Part shown: positions 1-5,847 of the stretch, piece after piece | Layout: every line of letters starts with the position of its first letter | Position numbering within the stretch: position 1 is the first letter of the stretch | Assembly (NCBI GenBank): GCA_934572365.1 | Contig: CAKTKX010000068.1 | Location: 1-6,921, forward strand | Source: an uncultured Oscillospiraceae bacterium | GTDB taxonomy: Bacteria > Bacillota > Clostridia > Oscillospirales > Oscillospiraceae | Length of the DNA: 6,921 nt | Direction of reading: 5' to 3' | The notes under the pieces: generated by a model | The model's database searches: none | Told to the model about the DNA's origin: nothing | What the model saw: the letters and a program-made list of their open reading frames with translations, nothing else | Program-made: the position numbers and the translations under genes

Positions 1-1287
1 GGGACGCATTACGATCTTCCTATTTTGTTAAGTATTCTCGCGGCCTGCGGAAGCGTCCGGCGGCCGAAATCCACCAGCGCATTCCTTGGGGAACTGAGCC
101 TGGACGGCACCATCCGCCCCATTTCCGGCGTGCTGCCTATGGCGCTTGCCGCCAAGCGGGAGGGCATTCAGGCGCTGTTTGTCCCGGCGGAGAACGCCCC
201 GGAGGCCACACTCGCCCGGGGGCCTGCGGTGTATCCCGTCCATACGGTGGCGCAGCTGGCGGCGGGGCTGAACGGGGAGACGACGCTGGAAGAAGAACCG
301 CTGTGGGTACCCTCCCGGGAGGATACCGTCATGCCGGATTTCAAGGACGTGCTGGGGCAGGAAAACGTAAAACGGGCGCTGGAGGTCGCGGCGGCGGGCA
401 GCCACAATGTGCTGCTCATTGGCCCGCCGGGTTCCGGCAAAAGTATGCTCAGCAAGCGTCTGCCCTCCATTCTCCCGGATATGACCTGGGAGGAGTCTTT
501 GGAGGTCAGTCAGATTTATTCTGTTATGGGGATGCTGACGCCCAAGAATCCCCTTGTGACCCAGCGGCCGTTCCGTTCGCCCCACCACACGGTGTCCAAC
601 GCCGGACTTGCCGGGGGTGGCTCCAACCCAAGGCCGGGAGAGATTTCCCTCGCCCACAAGGGCGTGCTGTTTCTGGACGAAATGCCGGAATTCCGGAAGG
701 ACACACTGGACTTGATGCGCCAGCCGTTGGAGGACGGAAAGGTCACCATTTCCCGGGTTTCCGGGGCGGTGACGTACCCGTCGGAATTTATGCTGGTATG
801 CGCCATGAACCCCTGCAAATGCGGCTGGTACGGCGACCCCTCCGGGCGGTGCCGCTGCTCCCAGCGGGACGTGGACAACTACCGCAGCCGCATTTCCGGG
901 CCGCTTCTGGACAGAATTGACATTGTGGTGGAGGTTCCCTCCGTCCATTTTGAGGATTTGCGGGAGCGGGCGGAGGCGGAGCCGTCGGCGTCGGTAAAGC
1001 AGCGGGTCAACGCTGCCCGGGACATTCAGAACCGGCGCTTCGGCTCCGGCGGAATGTGCAATGCCCGGATGGGGCCGGAGGAAATGCGCCGTTATTGCAC
1101 ACTCAGCGAGGAATGCGCCGAGCTGATGAAGGGCGCGTTTGAAACCATGGGCTTAACGGCGAGAAGCTACGACCGCATCCTAAGAGTCGCCAGAACCGTA
1201 GCAGACATGGACGGAAGCGAAGACATTCAACCCCAGCACATCGCCGAGGCCATTCAGTACCGGGCGGTCAATTTGGGGAACCGATAA
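1..1287 (+). CDS. YifB/ComM family Mg-chelatase-like AAA+ ATPase, 5' partial
   Basis: This is the C-terminal 428 codons of a YifB/ComM-type ATPase. The reading frame is already open at base 1 and begins with GTHYDLP, the conserved end of the N-terminal Lon-S5-like (ChlI) domain, so roughly 80 residues lie upstream of the window. Counting codons from base 1, the AAA+ core shows Walker A GPPGSGKS at 141-148 and Walker B VLFLDE at 222-227. A four-cysteine NPCKCG...CRC cluster (Cys272, 274, 284, 286), typical of the family, follows, then a PLLDRID arginine-finger segment near 301-307. The C-terminal Mg-chelatase lid carries the ARSYDRILRVARTVAD motif. In Vibrio, ComM is a hexameric helicase that extends branch migration of incoming DNA during natural transformation; in Clostridia the role is not established. 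The gene ends 14 nt before thiI and probably shares its transcript. Family assignment is secure; the biological role is inferred. Confidence 0.95.
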   Translation, partial: GTHYDLPILLSILAACGSVRRPKSTSAFLGELSLDGTIRPISGVLPMALAAKREGIQALFVPAENAPEATLARGPAVYPVHTVAQLAAGLNGETTLEEEPLWVPSREDTVMPDFKDVLGQENVKRALEVAAAGSHNVLLIGPPGSGKSMLSKRLPSILPDMTWEESLEVSQIYSVMGMLTPKNPLVTQRPFRSPHHTVSNAGLAGGGSNPRPGEISLAHKGVLFLDEMPEFRKDTLDLMRQPLEDGKVTISRVSGAVTYPSEFMLVCAMNPCKCGWYGDPSGRCRCSQRDVDNYRSRISGPLLDRIDIVVEVPSVHFEDLRERAEAEPSASVKQRVNAARDIQNRRFGSGGMCNARMGPEEMRRYCTLSEECAELMKGAFETMGLTARSYDRILRVARTVADMDGSEDIQPQHIAEAIQYRAVNLGNR

Positions 1288-1301
1288 ACAGGAGAACGAA
1301 A

Positions 1302-2492
1302 ATGAAGGAAATTTTTCTACTAAAGCTGGGCGAGATCGTCCTGAAGGGCGCGAATAAGCGACAGTTTGAGAACAAACTGCGGCAAAATGTCCGCCGCCGC
1401 ATGAAGAAGTACGGCAATTTTGACGTGTATATTCTCCAATCCACGGTGTACGTGGAGCCGATGGACGAGGAAGCGGACGTGGATGGGGCGTGGGAAGCCT
1501 GCCGCTCCATTTTCGGCGTGGTGAGCCTGTGCCGCTGCCGCCCCTGCGAGAAGGATTTGGACGCGATCTTTGCCGCCATCGAAAATTACTTGGGGGACGA
1601 TCTGGACTGTGCCAAGTCCTTCAAGGTGGAGTCCAAACGCTCGGACAAGCGCTTCCCCCTGACCTCCATTCAGCTGTCCCAGGAGATCGGCGGACGGCTG
1701 GCGGAAGCCCACCCGGGGGTGGAGGTGGACGTCCATCACCCGGAGTACACCGTGTATGTGGAGGTGCGGGACTTGTCCGCCTACGTCCACGGCCCCGCCG
1801 AGCCGGGTGCGGGCGGCCTGCCCACCGGCGTTGGCGGACGGGCGATGGTGCTGCTTTCCGGCGGCATCGATTCCCCCGTGGCGGCCTATATGATGGCGAA
1901 GCGGGGCGTGGAGGTGGAGGCCGTTCACTTCTTCTCCTATCCCTATACCTCTCAGCTGGCCAAGGATAAGGTCATTGAGCTTGCCCGGCTGGTGACCAAG
2001 TATTCCGGGCGGATGACCGTGAATGTGGTATCCTTCACGGAGATTCAGGAAGCCATCCGGGACAACTGCCCCGAGGAATTTTTCACTCTCATTATGCGCC
2101 GGTTCATGATGGAAATTGCCCAGCGCATTGCCAAAGGTGACGGCTGCGGCGCGTTGATCACCGGCGAAAACCTGGGTCAGGTTGCGTCCCAGACCATGGA
2201 AGCCATGACCGTCACCGGCGCCGTTGTAGACATCCCCATTTTCATGCCTTTGGTCGGCATGGACAAGAAGGACATCATCTCCATTGCCCGGGAAATCGGG
2301 ACACTGGACACGTCGATCCTGCCTTATGAGGATTGCTGCACCGTCTTCACGCCGAAGCATCCCAAGACCAAGCCCACCCTGGGGCAGGTGGAGAACGCGG
2401 AAAAGAAGCTGGACAGGGAAGCGCTGATTGCCCGGGCACTGGATAATGTGGAAAAGATCAAGGTGACGTATCATGACGAGCCTTTGCTGTGA
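1302..2492 (+). CDS. thiI: tRNA 4-thiouridine synthetase ThiI (rhodanese-less form)
   Basis: The 396-residue cytoplasmic enzyme adenylates U8 of tRNA and replaces its oxygen with sulfur to give 4-thiouridine; in some bacteria it also supplies sulfur for thiamine thiazole. Visible parts are an N-terminal ferredoxin-like segment with LKLGEIVLKGANKRQFE (about 8-24), a THUMP domain (about 60-165, ending YVEVRDLSAYVHGPA) and a PP-loop ATPase domain with LSGGIDSPVA at 185-194. GENLGQVASQT follows at 288-298, then EDCCTVFTPKHPKTKP at 343-358, whose Cys345/Cys346 fall where the family's conserved catalytic cysteine lies. The protein stops near residue 396, so the C-terminal rhodanese domain of the E. 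coli enzyme (482 residues) is absent, as in Bacillus; sulfur must then come from a separate cysteine desulfurase, none of which is in view. The ATG is preceded by AGGAGA at 1289-1294. The 3' end overlaps the next gene by 20 nt, which suggests translational coupling. Confidence 0.97.
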   Translation: MKEIFLLKLGEIVLKGANKRQFENKLRQNVRRRMKKYGNFDVYILQSTVYVEPMDEEADVDGAWEACRSIFGVVSLCRCRPCEKDLDAIFAAIENYLGDDLDCAKSFKVESKRSDKRFPLTSIQLSQEIGGRLAEAHPGVEVDVHHPEYTVYVEVRDLSAYVHGPAEPGAGGLPTGVGGRAMVLLSGGIDSPVAAYMMAKRGVEVEAVHFFSYPYTSQLAKDKVIELARLVTKYSGRMTVNVVSFTEIQEAIRDNCPEEFFTLIMRRFMMEIAQRIAKGDGCGALITGENLGQVASQTMEAMTVTGAVVDIPIFMPLVGMDKKDIISIAREIGTLDTSILPYEDCCTVFTPKHPKTKPTLGQVENAEKKLDREALIARALDNVEKIKVTYHDEPLL

Positions 2493-2937
2493 TGTTCTGA
2501 ACGCGCTGCGGGGAAAGACGCTGGTCACCGCCGAAAGCCTCACCGGCGGCGGTATTGGCGCGGCGCTGACACAGGTTCCCGGCAGCAGCGAGGTCTACAA
2601 GGGCGGCGTCATCTGCTATACCAACTGGGTCAAGGAGAACATTCTGGGCGCGCCGGGAGAAATACTGGCACGTGACGGCGCGGTGTCCCGCCCGACGGCG
2701 GAGTATCTGGCCTCCGGCGTCCGGGCGCTGCTGAAGGCGGACGTGGCCGTGGCGGTCACAGGCCTGGCCGGCCCCGGCGGGGACGAATTCGGACACGACG
2801 TGGGAACGGTTTTCATCGGCTATCAGGACGCGGCGCATTCCGATGCACGGGAATATCACTTCACCGGCGACCGGGAAGCGGTGCGGAATCAGACGATTGA
2901 AGCTGCGCTGAAATTGGTTCTGGAATATCAAAAGTAA
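2473..2937 (+). CDS. CinA C-terminal domain amidohydrolase (PncC-type nicotinamide-nucleotide amidase)
   Basis: This 154-residue protein is a stand-alone CinA_C domain. Members of the PncC type hydrolyse nicotinamide mononucleotide to nicotinate mononucleotide plus ammonia, recycling the NMN released by NAD-dependent DNA ligase; activity here is inferred from the family. Family motifs are in order: AESLTGG at 20-26 with the probable catalytic Ser22 (most relatives have Cys where Leu23 stands), GSSEVYKGGVICYTNWVKENIL at 37-58 with the probable catalytic Lys54, a GAVS segment at 69-72, and TGLAGPGG at 96-103 followed by the VGTVFIGY strand at 110-117. The N-terminal molybdopterin-binding-like domain of full-length CinA is missing, and the length fits a PncC-type single domain. 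AAGGTGA at 2460-2466 lies 6 nt before the ATG, inside thiI. It is the last gene of the rightward cluster and is followed by inverted repeats. Confidence 0.93.
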   Translation: MTSLCCDVLNALRGKTLVTAESLTGGGIGAALTQVPGSSEVYKGGVICYTNWVKENILGAPGEILARDGAVSRPTAEYLASGVRALLKADVAVAVTGLAGPGGDEFGHDVGTVFIGYQDAAHSDAREYHFTGDREAVRNQTIEAALKLVLEYQK

Positions 2938-2959
2938 AAATTATGCCCGCAGAACAGTG

Positions 2960-2991
2960 AATGGAGCGTATCGGTGCAGATACGCTCCATT
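2960..2991. terminator. Perfect inverted repeat downstream of the cinA-like gene, possible terminator
   Basis: A perfect 12-bp stem (ATGGAGCGTATC at 2961-2972 against GATACGCTCCAT at 2979-2990) encloses a 6-nt loop, GGTGCA, and is extended by one A-T pair at 2960/2991. It starts 22 nt after the stop codon at 2937, where a terminator is expected. The downstream side is only TTTCTCC, so the U-tract is poor and intrinsic termination may be inefficient. It could instead be a 3'-end stabilising hairpin working with the stronger terminator further on. Confidence 0.6.
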
Positions 2992-3014
2992 TCTCCTGCC
3001 AACATGTGGGTACA

Positions 3015-3110
3015 ACCCCTCTCCCTACGGGAGAGGTGGCTGAGCGAAGCGAAGCCGGAGAGGGTACCCTCTCAGTCACCTTCGGTGACAGCTTTCCCAG
3101 AGGGAGAGCC
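3015..3110. repeat. Composite structured intergenic repeat (REP/MITE-like)
   Basis: About 95 bp of nested inverted repeats fill the middle of the gap between the cinA-like gene and the sigma factor gene. It contains CCTCTCCC/GGGAGAGG at 3018-3025 and 3029-3036 with a 3-nt loop, GCGAA tandem units near 3044-3053, a perfect 16-bp palindrome GAGAGGGTACCCTCTC at 3058-3073, and GTCACC/GGTGAC at 3075-3080 and 3084-3089 with a TTC loop. The CCTCTCC and GGAGAGG words can pair in several alternative ways. From memory, near-identical sequence is dispersed in many intergenic regions of Faecalibacterium and related Oscillospirales, always next to genes and never coding. There is no second copy in this window, so the dispersed nature is recalled and not shown here. 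Confidence 0.7.
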
Positions 3111-3133
3111 AAGGCGGCTCTTTTCTTTATTTT
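3105..3133 (+). terminator. Rho-independent terminator at the end of the yifB-thiI-cinA cluster
   Basis: A 6-bp stem, AGAGCC at 3105-3110 against GGCTCT at 3116-3121, with loop AAGGC, is followed directly by the T-rich tail TTTCTTTATTTT at 3122-3133. This is the best intrinsic terminator in the intergenic region. Its left arm is the last part of the composite repeat, so the repeat appears to contribute the terminator. It would insulate the downstream sigma-factor operon from the upstream cluster. Confidence 0.7.
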
Positions 3134-3233
3134 CTGTCCGAATTGCCCATCCTTTGCGTCTTATAGGGTAGAAAGGCCTTTCACAGAAGCGGAACGCCCC
3201 GGAATGGACCCGGGACGCCCAAGGAGGAACAGT

Positions 3234-3794
3234 ATGAATGATGAACAGATCCTGGACTTGTATTTTGCCAGGGATGAACAGGCGGTGGCGGAAACCGACC
3301 GGAAATACGGCGGCTATTGCTTCACCCTCGCCAATTCCATCCTGCACAGCGATCAGGACGCGGAGGAAACCGTGAGCGATACATATTTAAGAGCATGGAA
3401 CACCATCCCGCCCAAGCGTCCGGGCATCTTCAAAATGTTCCTCGCCAAAATCACCCGGAACCTCGCCTTTTCCCGCTGGCGGAGCATGAACGCCGAAAAG
3501 CGGGGCGGCGGGGAGATGACACTGGTGCTGGAAGAGCTGGACGACTGCATTGCCGCGCCCGGCTGCGTGGGAGACAGCATGGATGCCAAGGAGCTGACAA
3601 AGGCCATCCGGGCGTTCCTGAACACCCTCCCGGCGCGAGAGCAGGACATTTTCCTGCGGCGGTACTTCTTCGTGGAGGAAAGCGGCGTGATCGCCCAGCG
3701 GTACGGCATGAAGCCCGCTACGGTGCTGCGCACCCTTTCCCGCACCAGGCAGAAGCTCAAAAACTATCTGACACAGGAGGGCTATACGGTATGA
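3234..3794 (+). CDS. ECF-type (sigma-70 family) RNA polymerase sigma factor
   Basis: A 186-residue group IV sigma factor that should redirect RNA polymerase to a small regulon. Region 2 spans about 18-85, with the core-binding and -10-recognition signature DAEETVSDTYLRAWNTIP at 42-59 and a following KMFLAKITRNLAFSRWRS helix. A variable linker follows. Region 4 spans about 130-180, where LPAREQDIFLRRYFF leads into the helix-turn-helix VIAQRYGMKPATVLRTLSR and the conserved TRQKLKNYL end. The frame is open back to 2961, but that stretch is the intergenic repeat. The real start is the ATG at 3234, which has AAGGAGG at 3221-3227 and gives the normal family length. The stop overlaps the next start as ATGA at 3791-3794, the classic arrangement for a sigma factor and its anti-sigma. 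No convincing ECF-type autoregulatory promoter was found in the 100 bases upstream. Confidence 0.92.
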   Translation: MNDEQILDLYFARDEQAVAETDRKYGGYCFTLANSILHSDQDAEETVSDTYLRAWNTIPPKRPGIFKMFLAKITRNLAFSRWRSMNAEKRGGGEMTLVLEELDDCIAAPGCVGDSMDAKELTKAIRAFLNTLPAREQDIFLRRYFFVEESGVIAQRYGMKPATVLRTLSRTRQKLKNYLTQEGYTV

Positions 3795-5029
3795 AAGCGG
3801 AAGAACTGTTTCTCGCCATCGGCGAGGTGGAATCCAGCCGCCTGACGCGCAGTGAGCTGACGGCGGCCAGACCCTCCGGTCAAAGGGAACAGGAGGAACC
3901 CCAAATGAAGAAAAGAAACGTTTCCCGGATTCTCCGGAATCTGCTGGTGGCGGCGCTGATCGTAAGTGCATTGGCGGTGACGGCCTACGCGGTGGCGGGC
4001 TTTGTGATTTTCGACAGCCCACAGGACATGATATCCGGCCTATTCGGCGATAAAACGGGCTATGACCACAAGGATGTGACGCATTTTACAGACCCCGAAA
4101 AGCCCGGGGAGGTTTACGACATCCCGGCCTACGACCGGGTGCCGGTGGACGAAAGCGTGGCGGCGTCCGAGGCGGTGCCGCTGGTCAGCCCCGTGGGGCA
4201 GAGCATTTCCTGGGAGGGCTACACCCTGACGGTGGACGCCAATATGTACGATCAGGTGACCAAATGCGGCGTGCTGACCTACACTTTGGAGAATCCCGAC
4301 GGCATTGCCGACTATGCATTACAGGAGAACGGTGAAATTTATTTCCCGGAGGGGGAAATCCTGGACATCAATCAGTACGGCTACAGCTACATCATTCCCG
4401 ATCAGTCCACGGACACCAAGCTGACGGCGGCGTATTACTACCGGCTGGACAACCCGGAAAGCACCGATCTGGTGCTGAGCTTCACCCAGTGGGCGCCGAT
4501 CCGTCTGTCGGATTATAAGGAACTGTGGAAGCAGACCAAGGAGCAGGTCAAGCAGGAGTTCAGCGAGGACGAGGCGATAGAGCATCTGAAGCAGGCGCTG
4601 GGCGACGAATACGAGGAAGTGGCGTCTGGGGCTTCCCGTGAGGAAATCGTGGATACCGGATATGAGAGACTTGTGTACGAGCGGCTGGATGGGCGGTTTG
4701 ACTGCCCGGAGAAGATCACGATCCCCGAAAAAGCGCTGGGAGAAATGAGCAATCTGACCCTGGCGGACGGGAATATCAAGGTTTCGCCCATTGCCATCTG
4801 CGTGGATACCAGAGAAATGCAGGACTATCCAGAAAGATGCATTGGACGGGTGAAGATTTCCTTCAAGGACGGCACGGAGTACGTGATTGTGGACGAGAAT
4901 GTTGCCAACCATATGTTTGCGGTAGGACACACCGACCGTGACGTCACCTTTATGTTCAACCGCATGATCGACGTGAACGAAATTGCGTCCGTCATTCTGG
5001 ACGGTGATGTTGAGTTTCGGGTGTCGTAA
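3791..5029 (+). CDS. Membrane-anchored probable anti-sigma factor with large extracytoplasmic domain
   Basis: A 412-residue protein, probably the partner that holds the upstream sigma factor at the membrane. Residues 1-49 are a short cytoplasmic segment starting MKAEELFLAIGEVESSRL, the kind of N-terminal helix seen in anti-sigma proteins of gut Clostridia. There is no zinc-binding HxxxCxxC motif. One transmembrane helix lies at about 50-74, preceded by basic KKRNVSRILRN, so the N-terminus should face the cytosol. The remaining 340 residues would be outside: a beta-rich part around 137-170 (ISWEGYTLTVDANMYD, similar in pattern to DUF4179-type anti-sigma ectodomains), a charged helical stretch at 241-290, and a C-terminal beta-rich part at 300-412. 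The ATG at 3791 has AGGAGG at 3775-3780 with a 10-nt spacer and overlaps the sigma stop. A second in-frame ATG at 3905 also has AGGAGG, at 3891-3896. The signal sensed is unknown. Anti-sigma function is inferred from coupling and topology. Confidence 0.8.
   Translation: MKAEELFLAIGEVESSRLTRSELTAARPSGQREQEEPQMKKRNVSRILRNLLVAALIVSALAVTAYAVAGFVIFDSPQDMISGLFGDKTGYDHKDVTHFTDPEKPGEVYDIPAYDRVPVDESVAASEAVPLVSPVGQSISWEGYTLTVDANMYDQVTKCGVLTYTLENPDGIADYALQENGEIYFPEGEILDINQYGYSYIIPDQSTDTKLTAAYYYRLDNPESTDLVLSFTQWAPIRLSDYKELWKQTKEQVKQEFSEDEAIEHLKQALGDEYEEVASGASREEIVDTGYERLVYERLDGRFDCPEKITIPEKALGEMSNLTLADGNIKVSPIAICVDTREMQDYPERCIGRVKISFKDGTEYVIVDENVANHMFAVGHTDRDVTFMFNRMIDVNEIASVILDGDVEFRVS
3891..3907 (+). 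promoter_or_regulatory. Internal ribosome binding site and second in-frame start in the anti-sigma gene
   Basis: AGGAGG at 3891-3896 stands 8 nt before an ATG at 3905-3907, which is codon 39 of the anti-sigma reading frame. The product from this start would begin MKKRNVSR, directly before the transmembrane helix, and would lack nearly all of the cytoplasmic part. The spacing is as good as, or better than, that of the first start at 3791. Either both starts are used or one is the true start. Confidence 0.55.
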
Positions 5030-5037
5030 ATAGCAGT

Positions 5038-5065
5038 ATGCCCCCTCCCGGTCGGGAGGGGGCAT
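5038..5065. terminator. Bidirectional terminator hairpin between convergent genes
   Basis: A perfect 12-bp, GC-rich stem (ATGCCCCCTCCC at 5038-5049 against GGGAGGGGGCAT at 5054-5065) has the 4-nt loop GGTC. It lies 8 nt after the anti-sigma stop and 7 nt after the stop of the convergent minus-strand gene, so it probably ends transcription from both sides. T-tracts are weak on both strands (TTGCTGTGTT to the right), so position and stem stability are the main evidence. Confidence 0.75.
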
Positions 5066-5072
5066 TGCTGTG

Positions 5073-5807
5073 TTAAGATTGTTCCGGGGCGGTCAGAAAT
5101 TGGGGGATGCCGTGCAGCTCCTGATATAGACCGACGGCGCGGGTGATGCCCAGCGCTTCGCCCTCGGTCAGCAGGGCGTTCAAGTCTTCCGGAGTGCGGA
5201 ACAGGGTGAAGCGGGCGCTGTCCGCGTCTGTGTGGATTCGGTAGTGGCAGTGCAGTTTTTTGTCCCGGTGTCCGCCTGAAAGCTGCGCCGCCGGGGGCAG
5301 GGGAGCTGTGGTGGCTCCTGCGGGTGTCAGGGTAATGGTCTCGCCGTCCAACGCCAGCTCCAGCCAGATTTCCCGTCCCTGCCATGGGGCAAGATAATTT
5401 GCAAGGCTTACGTCCAACGGTGCGGGCGGCAGAAAAACCGGGCAGCTCAGCATCTGCCCGTAAAGCGCGGACACGCCCACGGGGCAGGGGAGGGCTTCGG
5501 AGAGCTGCCCCGCCAAGAGACCCGATTCCTCATACCCTGGCCGCTGAAAATCCAGCAGAACACCGCTGCATTCCATTTCTTCCAGCCGGTGGCGCAGCTG
5601 GGCGGCGATGGCTTCGGCGTCATGCCCATGGATGGGGGTGATGTCGTCCAGAATCACCATGGAGCCGGGGGGCAATGCCTTCGGCAGATTGGAAAGCCCT
5701 GTGGAATAGGGGGAAAAATGACAGGCCATCCATGCGGTTTTCGGCGGAAGCGTCTCCGTTCCCCGGATTTCCGCCGCTGTCATGGCAAGAAACGGACGAA
5801 TCGCCAT
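5073..5807 (-). CDS. Uncharacterised protein, possible TIM-barrel-like fold
   Basis: A 244-residue protein that I cannot assign to a named family, although similar hypothetical proteins seem familiar from Oscillospirales. No signal peptide or clear membrane helix is visible, so it is probably cytoplasmic. The N-terminal half has regularly spaced hydrophobic strands ending in polar motifs: KTAWMACHFSPY (23-34), SMVILDDITPIHGHD (49-63), SGVLLDFQRPGYEE (81-94) and CPVGVSALYG (108-117). This strand-helix pattern looks like part of a beta/alpha barrel, loosely like GH18-type folds, but the catalytic DxxDxDxE motif is absent. The C-terminal half is less regular, with a strand-rich segment at 146-163 and a final helix around 206-221. 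The ATG at 5807 is chosen because GGAGG at 5816-5820 lies 8 nt upstream; a TTG at 5813 would be only 2 nt from it. The gene is monocistronic, convergent with the anti-sigma operon and divergent from the HAD phosphatase gene. Confidence 0.85.
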   Translation of the reverse strand: MAIRPFLAMTAAEIRGTETLPPKTAWMACHFSPYSTGLSNLPKALPPGSMVILDDITPIHGHDAEAIAAQLRHRLEEMECSGVLLDFQRPGYEESGLLAGQLSEALPCPVGVSALYGQMLSCPVFLPPAPLDVSLANYLAPWQGREIWLELALDGETITLTPAGATTAPLPPAAQLSGGHRDKKLHCHYRIHTDADSARFTLFRTPEDLNALLTEGEALGITRAVGLYQELHGIPQFLTAPEQS

Positions 5808-5835
5808 GGACAAATCCTCCTTTCTGTGATATAAT
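5807..5835 (+). promoter_or_regulatory. Housekeeping sigma-A promoter for the HAD phosphatase/peptidase operon
   Basis: TGGACA at 5807-5812 (five of six matches to TTGACA) is separated by 17 nt from a perfect TATAAT at 5830-5835, which also carries an extended -10 TGA at 5827-5829. Transcription would start near 5842, giving a leader of about 56 nt before the ATG at 5898. The -35 box begins on the first base of the divergent gene's start codon. On the minus strand a TATATT (5838-5833) could serve as a -10 box for that gene, but I see no matching -35 box. Confidence 0.8.
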
Positions 5836-5847
5836 ATAGGCCGAAAT

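Noticed and set aside
25..27. TTG as a start codon of the YifB/ComM gene
   Set aside because: The upstream in-frame codons from base 1 encode GTHYDLPI, which is conserved family sequence, so the gene simply continues past the left edge.
28..948. 306-codon open frame on the minus strand opposite the YifB/ComM gene
   Set aside because: It is antisense to Walker A, Walker B and the cysteine cluster of the real gene, and its translation shows no recognisable motif.
1320..2543. 407-codon open frame on the minus strand opposite thiI
   Set aside because: It lies fully antisense to a well-supported gene, has low-complexity His/Gly/Arg-rich translation with no domain, and is explained by GC-rich third positions that remove stops from the mirror frame.
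3018..3104. CRISPR-like or tRNA-like structure in the repeat region
   Set aside because: There are no evenly spaced direct repeats with spacers, and no cloverleaf with anticodon and T-loop signatures; the hairpins fit an intergenic repeat.
3143..3167. TTGCCC ... TATAGG as a promoter for the sigma operon
   Set aside because: The spacer is only 13 nt. A CGTC at 3157-3160 resembles an ECF -10 box but has no AAC-type -35 box at the right distance.
2961..3233. In-frame upstream extension of the sigma factor (91 codons)
   Set aside because: It translates inverted repeats and a terminator, while the ATG at 3234 has an ideal AAGGAGG and gives the normal ECF length.
3317..3790. Upstream extension of the anti-sigma frame inside the sigma gene
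   Set aside because: This is a shadow frame of the sigma gene. The translation is basic and unstructured, and the start at 3791 has its own ribosome binding site.
5808..5813. TTG start two codons upstream for the minus-strand gene
   Set aside because: It would leave only 2 nt between GGAGG and the start codon; the ATG at 5807 has an 8-nt spacer.
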